Part shown: piece after piece, positions 42,911 through 51,859 of the stretch
Layout of the letters: every line of letters starts with the position of its first letter
Position numbering within the stretch: the first letter of the stretch is position 1
Assembly (NCBI RefSeq): GCF_033097505.1
Contig: NZ_AP028654.1
Span: forward strand, 1,756,001-1,820,000
Length of the DNA stretch: 64,000 bases
Direction of reading: 5' to 3'
Source of the DNA: Helicovermis profundi
GTDB taxonomy: Bacteria > Bacillota > Clostridia > Peptostreptococcales > Acidaminobacteraceae
The notes under the pieces: generated by a model
Told to the model about the DNA's origin: nothing
Seen by the model: the letters and a program-made list of their open reading frames with translations, nothing else
Databases searched by the model: none
Translations under genes and position numbers: made by a program

Positions 42911-43925
42911 TAGCGCTATCCTCCTTGACAATTTCATTCAGTTTATTGATACACTTTGAAAAAGATATATATTCAGGGCACACATCATCACAACGCCCAC
43001 ATCCTACACACATATGCTCATCAAATCGTTTGTAGAAATCATTGATTTTATGCATTGTTTTGAAACGCATACGCTCGCCATTCTTATCGCGGAAGCTATG
43101 CCCACCAGCCATATCACTAAATCCATTAACATGACAACCTGTCCAAACGCGTCTTCTCTCACCTATACGATTGTCATCACTAAGCGAAACATCTTGCATT
43201 GTAAAACATGAACATGTAATACAAGAGGTATTGCAACGTCCACATGCTATACATCTACTTGTATACTCCTTCCAAATTTCATTATTAAATGTTTCTTTTG
43301 TCACTTTATCTACATCAGGTATATTTACTTTTACTTTATTTTCTTTTATAAATTCTGGCTCAAAATCTATATTCTCTTGTCCATCAAGGTTTTCAACCAT
43401 CAATGCATCATCTACAATTTTTAAACTAACAGAACCATCTTCAAATCTAATCGCTGCATCATAATCATGTGCTTCATTTGAACCCATTGACACACAAAAA
43501 CATGTATCAAAACCTTCAGTACATTCCATCATCACAAATTTAACCAAGTCTCTACGTCGTTTATAATAAAAATCAACTGCCTCGCCATTACGGAGAAAAA
43601 TAGTATCTAATTTTCTGACACCATTTAAATCACATGGTCTGACAAAAATTACTAGCGGTTTTTCTTCAAATTTTGGTACTTCTATCTTATTATCTGTAAA
43701 ATAAAACAGGGTCTCTCTAATAGGATAGAAAATCTCTTTTGGAGAAAAATATGATTTTTTATCTATTTCTATTTCCTCAAGGGTTTTAATTTCCCCATAA
43801 CCTACCACATTTGTTTCTGCAAATTTTCCTTTTCCTTCTTTAACAATAGGTGCGAATATACGATATTTTTCTGAAAGCTTTTCTAAGTAATCATTAAAAG
43901 CAATATTGCTTAGATGAATGCCCAT
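42903..43925 (-). CDS. asrA: Anaerobic sulfite reductase subunit A
   Basis: 340 aa iron-sulfur electron-transfer subunit. The N-terminal domain belongs to the family with RPCDLNGVRKLDTIFL and VMMECTEGFDTCFCVSMGSNEAHDYD. Two 4Fe-4S motifs follow: CIACGRCNTSCITCSC and CVGCGRCDDVCPEYIS. It passes electrons between AsrB and the siroheme subunit. It begins 12 bp after the FNT channel gene; AAGGGGGATAAAT precedes the ATG. Confidence 0.95.
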   Translation of the reverse strand: MGIHLSNIAFNDYLEKLSEKYRIFAPIVKEGKGKFAETNVVGYGEIKTLEEIEIDKKSYFSPKEIFYPIRETLFYFTDNKIEVPKFEEKPLVIFVRPCDLNGVRKLDTIFLRNGEAVDFYYKRRRDLVKFVMMECTEGFDTCFCVSMGSNEAHDYDAAIRFEDGSVSLKIVDDALMVENLDGQENIDFEPEFIKENKVKVNIPDVDKVTKETFNNEIWKEYTSRCIACGRCNTSCITCSCFTMQDVSLSDDNRIGERRRVWTGCHVNGFSDMAGGHSFRDKNGERMRFKTMHKINDFYKRFDEHMCVGCGRCDDVCPEYISFSKCINKLNEIVKEDSANE

Positions 43926-43936
43926 ATTTATCCCCC

Positions 43937-44701
43937 TTATTTTTTACCCATATAAAAGTACGTACCACCAAGCAGAATTCCACCACCAATAAAATTACCA
44001 ATTGTTACTGGTATCAAATTGGCAAACATTCCTCCAATTGAAATTGTTTCTGGATGTTTCATAAATAAGCCCATTGCAAAAATAGTCATATTTGCAACAC
44101 TATGTTCGAATCCAGATGTGATAAAAGCAAATAGGCACCAGAATATCATAATTAGTTTTCCAGATTCACTTTTCATTCGAATAGAGCAAAGTACTGCAAG
44201 GCAAACTAGTAAATTACACAGTATGCCCTTAACTAATAGCGGCATAAATTCACCACCCATTTTCCCCGCTGCCACTTTTAAAACAAAATCACCTACTGGA
44301 CTACCTTGCATACTAGTCAAAACAAATAGCCCCGCAATAATAAACGAACCAATAAAGTTACCTATATAACTCGCTATCCAGATTTTTAAAGCATCTAACC
44401 ACGTTACTTTTTTATCAAGTGCACCCACCACTAAAATCATGTTATTACCTGTAAATAACTCTGATCCTGCCATTATAACTAAACTAAGTGCTATTCCAAA
44501 AGACAGCCCCATAAATATTTTTGTATAAGGAGAGCCTGCACCAGAACTAATACTACCAACTACCATAATTAAAAAAATTCCGAATCCTACAAAAGCACCT
44601 GCCCAAGCTGATGCAACTATGTACCTACCTAATGATGATTTCATAAATGTTACTTTTTTAACAGATGCATTTGAAAGTGTATCTTTAGTTGCTGTAAACA
44701 T
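43937..44701 (-). CDS. Formate/nitrite-family channel, probable hydrosulfide channel
   Basis: A six-helix FNT protein of about 254 aa with NMILVVGALDKKVTWLDALKIWIASYIGNFIGSF, GILCNLLVCLAVL and GFEHSVANMTIFAMG, the conserved filter and central histidine motifs. In Clostridioides difficile an FNT channel next to asrABC conducts hydrosulfide, so its place as first gene of this asr operon points to the same job: export of the HS- produced. The start at 44701 (MFTATK) has GGGAGG; an upstream in-frame start would precede the predicted transcription start. Confidence 0.88.
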   Translation of the reverse strand: MFTATKDTLSNASVKKVTFMKSSLGRYIVASAWAGAFVGFGIFLIMVVGSISSGAGSPYTKIFMGLSFGIALSLVIMAGSELFTGNNMILVVGALDKKVTWLDALKIWIASYIGNFIGSFIIAGLFVLTSMQGSPVGDFVLKVAAGKMGGEFMPLLVKGILCNLLVCLAVLCSIRMKSESGKLIMIFWCLFAFITSGFEHSVANMTIFAMGLFMKHPETISIGGMFANLIPVTIGNFIGGGILLGGTYFYMGKK

Positions 44702-44739
44702 ATAAACCTCCCATATTAGTTTTTCTTTAACATGGTTGA

Positions 44740-44782
44740 AGTATATCAAAATTTATATCCAATTTCCGTGACATAAATCACG
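44740..44782 (-). promoter_or_regulatory. CRP/FNR-type activated promoter of the asr operon
   Basis: Minus strand: extended -10 TGATATACT (TATACT = 44740-44745) has no -35 hexamer; instead CGTGACATAAATCACG (44767-44782) is centred at -41.5 from the expected start at 44733, the class II position for CRP/FNR-family activators. A second dyad TTGAATTTAATCAA lies further upstream (44819-44832). Confidence 0.75.
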
Positions 44783-44925
44783 CTTTTTTGAATATTTATA
44801 AATTTTATTATAAAATGATTGAATTTAATCAACAATAATGATATGCTACCTACGGTAAACTCAAAAATATTTTTACAACATAAATAATCAATTACACAAT
44901 TTAATTATATAAATAATATATCAAG

Positions 44926-44950
44926 AGCTTATTTTTATAAGCTTTTTTTT
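44926..44950 (+). promoter_or_regulatory. Possible transcription attenuator before the ABC-F gene
   Basis: AGCTTAT-TTTT-ATAAGCT followed by eight T residues, oriented with and only 22 bp upstream of the ABC-F start. No + strand gene ends before it, so it most likely acts on the ABC-F transcript itself, as in attenuated antibiotic-resistance ABC-F genes. Confidence 0.55.
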
Positions 44951-44972
44951 AATGCTAAGAAGAGGTAAAAAA

Positions 44973-46712
44973 ATGTTAAAAGTTGATAAACTATCCTACT
45001 CATTTCCCAATAAAAACCTTTATAACAATATTTCATTTACAATAGAGGACAAAGATCATTGTGCTTTCATTGGAACTAGCGGAAGTGGAAAAAGCACTTT
45101 AATAAATATCATTACAGATCCAGAAAACTATATGTATGATGGAAAATTAGAAGTAAATCCATCTTGGAAAATCGGATATGTGAGTCAGTTTTCAAATTTG
45201 GATAAAACTAAAGAAACTACAGTTTTTGACTATATAAGTGAAGACTTTATTTTTCTACAAAATAAAATTTCATCTATTTGTAGTGAAATGGAAACAGCTA
45301 CAGATATTGATTCTTTACTAGAAGAATATCAAATAGCACTTGATTCATTTAATGCAATAGATGGAGATAATTTTGAAAGCAATATTAATAAAAATTTAAA
45401 TCTTGCAAAATTAAGCCAACATAAAAATCTAAGACTATCTGAACTTAGTGGCGGAGAATTCAAACTTATTCAAGTAATCAAAGAAATGCTTAATAGCCCA
45501 GATTTAATGATTATGGATGAACCTGATGTATTTTTAGACTTTGAAAATCTTAATGCTCTTAAAAAATTAATAAATTCACATAAAAAAAGAATGTTAGTAA
45601 TTACCCATAATAGATATCTACTAAATCATTGCTTTAATAAAATTATACATCTTGAAAATATGGAATTACAAGAATTTGAAGGCAGATATATCGACTATAA
45701 TTTTTCTTTACTTCAAAGCAAAATTGAATTACAAGAACTCTCTTTAGAAGATGATGAAGAAATCGAAAGAAATGGAATTTTAATTGATAAATTAAGACTT
45801 ATAGCAACTTACAATTCTGAATCTTCAAGAGGAAAATCACTAAAAGCTAGAGTTAAAATTCAAGAAAGGTTAGAAAAACGTAGAATCAAAGCCCCTTTTG
45901 TAGCTATTAAAAAACCAGATATAAACTTAGTTACTAATAATGAAATTGAAGAAACTATAGCTTTAAAAGTTAGTGATTATAGTATTTCTTTTGACGAACT
46001 TCTTTTAGAAAATATCAACTTTGAAATTAAATCTACTGATAAAGTAGCTATTATCGGTCCAAACGGTTGTGGGAAAACAACACTTTTAAGAGAAATATTT
46101 AAAAACAACAATTCTTCTATTGAAGTAAATGAAAATATTGAACTAGCATACCTTTCTCAACTCCAAGGCGAAATACTAAATGAATCAAATACAATATATG
46201 ACGAGTTTTTTGATGCAGGATTTGAAACATACGCTCAAATCAGATCATATGTTTCTAATTATGGTTTTGATGGTGAGATTGTGGAGCAAAAAATCGAATC
46301 ATTGTCAGGTGGAGAAAAAAATATTCTTCAATTAGCTAAAATTTCTGCCAGTAAAGCAAATATGCTGCTTCTTGATGAACCAACAAGTCATTTGGACACC
46401 TATTCACAAATTGCTTTAGAAGAAGCCATCAAAAATTACAAAGGTGCAATTTTAATGGTTTCTCATGATTTTTATTCTATAGTTAATTGTGTGGATTATG
46501 TCTTAATTATTGAGGACAAAACTATTAGAAAAATAAGTATGCGAAAATTTAGAAAGATGATTTATGCTAATCACTTTAATAAAGACTACTTAGAAATTGA
46601 ACAAAAGAAAAAATCAGTTGAGACTAAAGTTGAATTAGCTTTAAAAAATACTGATTTTGAGCTTGCAAGAAAACACTCTGAGGAGCTTGAAAAAATAATA
46701 AAATTACTATAA
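44973..46712 (+). CDS. ABC-F subfamily ATPase
   Basis: 580 aa with two ABC cassettes and no membrane segments. Cassette 1: GTSGSGKST, LSGGEFKLIQV, LMIMDEPDVFLD. Cassette 2: GPNGCGKTT, LSGGEKNILQLAKI, MLLLDEPTSHLD. An interdomain linker of about 80 residues is rich in Glu/Lys/Arg (LRLIATYNSESSRGKSLKARVKIQERLEKRR). A C-terminal helical tail follows. ABC-F proteins bind the ribosomal E site and relieve stalled or drug-bound ribosomes. The start at 44973 has AGAGGT. The hairpin just upstream hints at antibiotic-dependent induction. Confidence 0.9.
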   Translation: MLKVDKLSYSFPNKNLYNNISFTIEDKDHCAFIGTSGSGKSTLINIITDPENYMYDGKLEVNPSWKIGYVSQFSNLDKTKETTVFDYISEDFIFLQNKISSICSEMETATDIDSLLEEYQIALDSFNAIDGDNFESNINKNLNLAKLSQHKNLRLSELSGGEFKLIQVIKEMLNSPDLMIMDEPDVFLDFENLNALKKLINSHKKRMLVITHNRYLLNHCFNKIIHLENMELQEFEGRYIDYNFSLLQSKIELQELSLEDDEEIERNGILIDKLRLIATYNSESSRGKSLKARVKIQERLEKRRIKAPFVAIKKPDINLVTNNEIEETIALKVSDYSISFDELLLENINFEIKSTDKVAIIGPNGCGKTTLLREIFKNNNSSIEVNENIELAYLSQLQGEILNESNTIYDEFFDAGFETYAQIRSYVSNYGFDGEIVEQKIESLSGGEKNILQLAKISASKANMLLLDEPTSHLDTYSQIALEEAIKNYKGAILMVSHDFYSIVNCVDYVLIIEDKTIRKISMRKFRKMIYANHFNKDYLEIEQKKKSVETKVELALKNTDFELARKHSEELEKIIKLL

Positions 46713-46722
46713 TAATATTCTA

Positions 46723-46768
46723 AAAACCATCTATTTTAAGAGTTAAAGCTCTTAAAATAGATGGTTTT
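46723..46768. terminator. Bidirectional terminator
   Basis: AAAACCATCTATTTTAAGAG and its exact reverse complement around a 6-base loop, between the convergent ABC-F and GH73 genes. Confidence 0.88.
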
Positions 46769-46776
46769 ACTTTTGC

Positions 46777-48882
46777 CTATATTCCAACCATATCAAGTTT
46801 TTCTAAATCATACTTCTTAATAATATTAATAAGTTTAATAGGATATTTTGGATCTGTTGCGTACCCTGCCCTTTTAATAGCCCAAGCACCTAATGTACTA
46901 TCATACATAACATCTCTAAAAGGTTTATATCTTGATAAATTTAGTAGTATTTTTTTATGATCGTCCCAGCTCTCATTTATATTATTATAGGCTCTAAAGT
47001 TTGCATCAATCCTATAAGTTACACCATTATAGACTTCCCAAGTATTTGATACTACTGATCCATTAGTAGATGTGCCCTTTATCCCAAATAAATTATATGA
47101 AAATTTACCATTATATTTGTCTACTGGTAAACTTTGTCCCCAACCACTTTCAAGTATCGCCTGCGCTGTTTGAAGGGCAGCTGACATCCCAGTTTTCTTA
47201 AAGGATTCCACTGCAAGATTTGATGCTAAATCGAGAAATTTTTCTTTTTCAATTAAAGCTTTTGCTTTATAAAGAGTACCATTATATATTTTAAAGGAAG
47301 TCTTAGAACTTGAAATTTTTTTCCCATTATATAAGACTTCCGCTTCAAGTGAAATATCTCCAACATCATCTTTTAGGGGAGTAAATGTAAAATTGTCATC
47401 TGCCGAAAGATTCATTGCTATATATCTTTTACCACCACTAGTATTATTTCTTAGTATATAATTCACACTATCTGCTTTAAAATTAGTTTTTACATAAAGT
47501 TCAATCTTTCCATCAATTACTTGATTTGGTGCTACTCCATATAAATAGACCTTGTCACTTCCATCAATATAAACCTTTTTATGGTCACTTTCATGTATCT
47601 TTCCATAAATATCTTTAACTCTTACAAATATTTCTTTATCACCTGAATATTTGGAGTCTGGAAACCATTTGTAACTGCCATATGGAACTTTTGCAATAAT
47701 AGTCTCTTTTTTTGTTTTATTATCAATAAGAACGTAGCTTGTTTCAGTTACATCAAAATTTCTTTTTGCTAATAATGAAATAGGTTTATTTATTGTCATT
47801 CCACTTTTTATATTATTAAGCGATAAAGTCCTACTAGCATCTACTGATAAATTTTTAATATCACTTTCGTAAGCATTTCCATTTAAATCATATGCAATCA
47901 TTTTAATACTATAAGTCCCTCTATCTTCATAATCAATTATAAGTGTACTTGAAAGTTTTGGATCTTTTTCTTTAAGCACTATTTTTTTATTATTTTCAGT
48001 ATTGGTTAATTCGTAATTTACATAATTAGCTGTAAAATTAAGTAATGACGTTAATACTATTTTTCCAACTACAGTTTTGTCATTTGAAGCTTTTAATGTA
48101 ACCACTGGATCAACATTAATATTTATAGTAACAGCATCTCCACCAAGAAAATTTGAGTCCTTGTCATAAAAAGCAGCTACTAATACTTTTTCTCCCTTAT
48201 CTTCTATTTTAGGAAGATATGCTATTTCAAAGTTAAAACCATCTTCATCTTTAACGATATATCCCTTTGATTCTCCCTTATTAAAAATAAGTAGCCTTGT
48301 TTTTTTTACTTTACTTTTAAAAGTATTTGAAGCATCCACCTTTATTAGAGTTTTCCCCTTTACAATATCACCGTCATTTAAAGATGTAATATTTATATCA
48401 AAAAATGGTTTTATTGCAGATTTTTCACTTGAATTTACAATAACACTCCGAGTTAATTCGTCCCATTTTATCCCTACACCTAAGGCATTACTAATAAGTC
48501 TAACAGGTACATAGGTTCTTTCGTTAATTATTTTAGGCTTAACATCACTAAGGTTATGTATAGTGCCGTCATTATATTCTATAAAATTGCTATCAATCCA
48601 TAAAAGTACAGTTTTTTCGCCCTTTTTTACATATACAGATCTCTTTTCACCGTCCCATATAACAGTTGCCCCAAGTTCTTCAGAAACAAATCTTATTGGT
48701 ACAAGCATTCTATTATTTTCAATGACTGGACTTGATAAACTAGTAATGTCTTTTCCATCAACAATTAATTTAATATCATTTTCTAAGGTGGTATCTGCAT
48801 AACTAACAAATGATAAAATCATAACTATAGTCACTATAAAAATTAATAATCCTATTTTCATATTATTTTTTTTAATATTCAT
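46777..48882 (-). CDS. Secreted GH73-type glucosaminidase with copper-amine-oxidase-like N-domain
   Basis: About 701 aa. A signal peptide (KIGLLIFIVTIVMILSFVSYA) is followed by a copper amine oxidase N-terminal domain (VIENNRMLVPIRFVSEELGATVIW, then INERTYVPVRLISNALGVGIKWDE), about 370 residues of repeated beta domains, and a C-terminal endo-beta-N-acetylglucosaminidase domain: MSAALQTAQAILESGWGQS with catalytic Glu, YNLFGIKG, FRAYNNINESWDDHKKIL, AGYATDPKYPIKLINII. It probably cleaves peptidoglycan glycan strands. GGAGG precedes MNIKK at 48882. Confidence 0.9.
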   Translation of the reverse strand: MNIKKNNMKIGLLIFIVTIVMILSFVSYADTTLENDIKLIVDGKDITSLSSPVIENNRMLVPIRFVSEELGATVIWDGEKRSVYVKKGEKTVLLWIDSNFIEYNDGTIHNLSDVKPKIINERTYVPVRLISNALGVGIKWDELTRSVIVNSSEKSAIKPFFDINITSLNDGDIVKGKTLIKVDASNTFKSKVKKTRLLIFNKGESKGYIVKDEDGFNFEIAYLPKIEDKGEKVLVAAFYDKDSNFLGGDAVTININVDPVVTLKASNDKTVVGKIVLTSLLNFTANYVNYELTNTENNKKIVLKEKDPKLSSTLIIDYEDRGTYSIKMIAYDLNGNAYESDIKNLSVDASRTLSLNNIKSGMTINKPISLLAKRNFDVTETSYVLIDNKTKKETIIAKVPYGSYKWFPDSKYSGDKEIFVRVKDIYGKIHESDHKKVYIDGSDKVYLYGVAPNQVIDGKIELYVKTNFKADSVNYILRNNTSGGKRYIAMNLSADDNFTFTPLKDDVGDISLEAEVLYNGKKISSSKTSFKIYNGTLYKAKALIEKEKFLDLASNLAVESFKKTGMSAALQTAQAILESGWGQSLPVDKYNGKFSYNLFGIKGTSTNGSVVSNTWEVYNGVTYRIDANFRAYNNINESWDDHKKILLNLSRYKPFRDVMYDSTLGAWAIKRAGYATDPKYPIKLINIIKKYDLEKLDMVGI

Positions 48883-49021
48883 AAAAACCTCCATTCTCAT
48901 TTCTGTTAATTTATATATTATGTATTATACTATAATTTAAATTTTTTCATTAAAATATAATTAAAATGAATTTTAGATTTAATATATTTAAAAACTAATA
49001 CTACTGAAAAAAAAATAAAAA

Positions 49022-49064
49022 CTTCAGAAAGAGTATACACTCCCTCTGAAGCTAAGAAATTCAT
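49022..49064 (+). repeat. Dispersed hairpin element, copy 2
   Basis: CTTCAGA...GAGT-loop-ACTC...TCTGAAG followed by CTAAGAAATTCATTTA, matching the element at 26310 with compensating changes in the outer stem. Directly abuts the stop codon of the CheX-like gene. Confidence 0.55.
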
Positions 49065-49928
49065 TTATCCAACTATAAGTTTTATTTCTCCAATATTCGT
49101 GTGAAAAGGTATCATATATAGATCTTTTCCCCCCAATATATAATTTTCTTTACACGACTGAATATTAAGCCTTATTTTAATATTTTTATCAGACATATTA
49201 ACTGCAAACAATCCATTGTGTAAATTTAAAAATTCTTTACAAACGTCTAATGTGTATTCATCTATAGTCTCAATTTTTTCTTTAGAATATTTTTCCGCAA
49301 ATGAGATTAATACATCTCTAGAAGCTGTATATGCTGTATATAAATTTTTATCATCACGTATGTTTTGTTCAAACAAAAATTTATATTTCTCATTACTTTC
49401 TAGTTTTGTAGACTCAGAAATATAGACTTCATCCGAAATAAATCTTATAATATTTTTATAAAATAACGTTACGTAATCTTTAATATCATTATCATCAATT
49501 TTTAACATACTGTATATTACATCTTCAATTTTACCATTTTTTAATTCCTCAAAAGATTCATTTGAAATATTATAAAGTTTCTTATACATTTCAATAGCTT
49601 TTTCAAACTCTTCAATAGTCATATATTCTAAGTTCACCATTGTTTGGGCTAAAATAAGATGTTCTGATTGTTGTTTGTTTAGTATTATATCTAATTCATC
49701 ATTAGTTATATACATAAATTCAACAGCTATTTCACCAAATCTTCTATCGTGTTTTTTCTGAAGTTCATTTATTTTAATAACTTGATTTGCATTTAAAAAT
49801 CCTTCATTTATTGCAATCATACCAAGTCTTAATCTAGTCGTTTTGACATTTTTAAATACTTCTTTTAATTCTTCTGGTTTTATTAAATCCTGATTTAAAA
49901 GAAATTGTCCAAAAAATTGCGTAAACAT
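49065..49928 (-). CDS. CheX-like protein with N-terminal helical domain
   Basis: 287 aa. The first 120 residues contain three repeats of an FGQFLLNQDLIKPEELKEV-like motif (also RLGMIAINEGFLNANQVIKI and RFGEIAVEFMYITNDELDII), as seen at the N-terminus of type II secretion ATPases and some response-regulator partners. The C-terminal half resembles the CheX phosphatase fold (EYTLDVCKEFLNLHNGLFAVN, with E and N in the CheC/CheX pattern). It starts 1 bp after the response regulator below, so it probably dephosphorylated or read out that regulator. Confidence 0.72.
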   Translation of the reverse strand: MFTQFFGQFLLNQDLIKPEELKEVFKNVKTTRLRLGMIAINEGFLNANQVIKINELQKKHDRRFGEIAVEFMYITNDELDIILNKQQSEHLILAQTMVNLEYMTIEEFEKAIEMYKKLYNISNESFEELKNGKIEDVIYSMLKIDDNDIKDYVTLFYKNIIRFISDEVYISESTKLESNEKYKFLFEQNIRDDKNLYTAYTASRDVLISFAEKYSKEKIETIDEYTLDVCKEFLNLHNGLFAVNMSDKNIKIRLNIQSCKENYILGGKDLYMIPFHTNIGEIKLIVG

Positions 49929-49929
49929 T

Positions 49930-50292
49930 TTAAGCCCCCTTTGAAAATTTAACTAAAGTTTTTTTAAGAATTTCAATTTCTACTGGCTTTTGAATAAAGT
50001 CCGATGCTCCAGCTTTAAGTGCTTCTTTTAAATTTTCTTTTGTACCAACAGATGATAACATTACAACTTTAGCTTCTTTATCATGTTCAACAATACCTTT
50101 AACCGCTTCGATTCCATTCAACTATGGCATAATAATATCCATATAAACAAGCTCAGGTTTGTTAGCTTTATACACTTCAATAGCTTTACTTCCGTTTTCA
50201 GCTTCAAAAACTTCATATTCTCCAAGTGATAATATTAAATTTTTTAATTGTCTTCTAATCATCAATGAATCATCACAAATTAAAATCTTCAT
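49930..50292 (-). pseudogene. CheY-like response regulator with internal amber codon
   Basis: The frame from ATG 50292 (GGGGGAGG site) reads MKILICDDSLMIRRQLKNLI, LVYMDIIMP, then TAG (50122-50124), then LNGIEAVKGI, VVMLSSVGTKENLKEALKAGASDFIQKP. All receiver residues are present: DD, phospho-acceptor D in YMDIIMP, S and K. The stop falls in the loop after the phospho-site, where most homologues have E, D or N. A single sense-to-amber change is the simplest explanation. TAG ends other genes here (for example hicA), so it is not generally reassigned. Confidence 0.85.
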
Positions 50293-50687
50293 TTTAAATC
50301 CTCCCCCATTTTTTATAAAAGAATATTTTTTTTAACAGTTTTTATTATAGATTAAGCTGTTAAATAAGCGATTATTGTGCGTTTTATTTATTTTAACTAT
50401 ATATATAAAATTTACGCTATATTTATCACTCTAGTTATAATATTAACATATTATTTTACTTTTCGCATCTAAAATATTTGCAATTTTCTAACATTTTATA
50501 CTTTCCTTGTACATGTATTGTAATTTAAGTAAAAGCAATATTTTTTAAATATAATAGACTAAAAAAACTTATTTTATATTATTAAGTTTTTAATAAATTT
50601 ACAATATCATCTTTTATTTTACTTAACTTTATTGTATTATGAATTTATATGCTTAAAAGTAATTACTTTTTAAAAATCGGAGGTACA
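50293..50687 (+). promoter_or_regulatory. AT-rich leader of the DEAD-box pair
   Basis: No gene in this 395-bp gap. TATAAT at 50550-50555 is a candidate -10 without a good -35. Just after it AAAAACTTA and TAAGTTTTT form a weak hairpin ending in T residues (about 50562-50592), which could be a leaky terminator in a long cold-responsive leader. A site CGGAGGT precedes the helicase start. Confidence 0.35.
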
Positions 50688-51851
50688 ATGAATAATTTTG
50701 CAAAGCTAAATATAAACGAAAAAATAATAAATGGTTTAAAAAAAGAAAATATTACTATACCAACAAAAATACAAAGTGATAGTATAGCAGATATTTTAGA
50801 GGGAAATGATGTTATCGCTGAAGCCGTAACTGGTAGCGGAAAAACACTTGCCTTTCTACTACCTTCTTTTGAAAAAATAGATACAAGTTCAAAGGAACTT
50901 CATACTATTGTAATTGTTCCCACTCACGAACTTGCACTTCAAATAAATAATGTTATAAAAGCATTGGCAAAAAACTCTGAATTTCCAGTTCGAAGTGTTC
51001 TAATAATAGGTCAAGTTAATATTAAAAGACAAATTGAATATTTAAAAGCAAAACCACACATTGTTGTTGGTACGCCTGGAAGAATTCTAGAATTAATTAA
51101 GCTAAAAAAAATAAAAGCTCACCAAACTAAAACGATCGTTATAGATGAAGCTGACAAAATGCTTTCTGATAATAATATGTCTACTGTTAAAGCTATTATT
51201 AAAACTACACTTCGCGATAGACAAGTCTTAGCTTTTTCAGCTTCAATTAGTGAAAGAACAAAAGAAAGAGCTCGTGAAGTTATGAAAGAGCCTAAATTAA
51301 TTAGTCTAACAGGCGAAAAAATAAATTCAGATATAAAACATATTTTTGTTAGAGCAGAAAGACGGGACAAAATTGACCTTTTAAGAAAAATAATTCATGC
51401 ATTAAAACATCCAAAAGTTATTGTATTTATTAATAGAAATGAGAAAGTTCAAGAAGTAGTACTTAAATTAAGTCATCATAAGATTGCTACCGTTGGAATT
51501 TATGGTAATGCTGAAAAAAACGAAAGAAAACAAGCACTTGATTTTTTTAGAAATGGAAGAGCAAATGTTATGGTTGCATCTGATGTTGGAGCAAGAGGAC
51601 TTGATTTTAAAAATGTTACACATATTATAAATTTAGATTTACCTGAAGATCTTAATGAATACACACATAGAGTTGGAAGAACAGGAAGAAATGGAAAAAA
51701 AGGAACTGCTATCTCTATTATTACTTCTAGAGAAGAAGAATCTATGAATATTATTGAAAAAAGAAATAAAATCGAACTTGATGAAAGAATTATTTATAAT
51801 GGCAAACTTTTGACTTTTGATCAATATAATAATAACTTTAAAGAAAGATAA
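50688..51851 (+). CDS. DEAD-box RNA helicase, first of a pair
   Basis: 387 aa: AVTGSGKT (motif I), PTHELA (Ia, H replacing R), TPGR, DEAD in VIDEADKM, SAS for SAT in motif III, IVFINRNEK (IV), SDVGARGLD (V), HRVGRTGR (VI). The short C-terminus ends in NNNFKER. The ATG at 50688 has GGAGGT; an earlier ATG at 50649 lacks one. It is more diverged than its neighbour, with motif Ia and III changes that could lower unwinding efficiency. It is followed after 8 bp by a second helicase. Confidence 0.9.
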   Translation: MNNFAKLNINEKIINGLKKENITIPTKIQSDSIADILEGNDVIAEAVTGSGKTLAFLLPSFEKIDTSSKELHTIVIVPTHELALQINNVIKALAKNSEFPVRSVLIIGQVNIKRQIEYLKAKPHIVVGTPGRILELIKLKKIKAHQTKTIVIDEADKMLSDNNMSTVKAIIKTTLRDRQVLAFSASISERTKERAREVMKEPKLISLTGEKINSDIKHIFVRAERRDKIDLLRKIIHALKHPKVIVFINRNEKVQEVVLKLSHHKIATVGIYGNAEKNERKQALDFFRNGRANVMVASDVGARGLDFKNVTHIINLDLPEDLNEYTHRVGRTGRNGKKGTAISIITSREEESMNIIEKRNKIELDERIIYNGKLLTFDQYNNNFKER

Positions 51852-51859
51852 GGTGAATT

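Noticed and set aside
50122-50124. Genome-wide reassignment of TAG
   Set aside because: Several intact genes here, for example hicA, end in TAG without extended homologous sequence beyond it.
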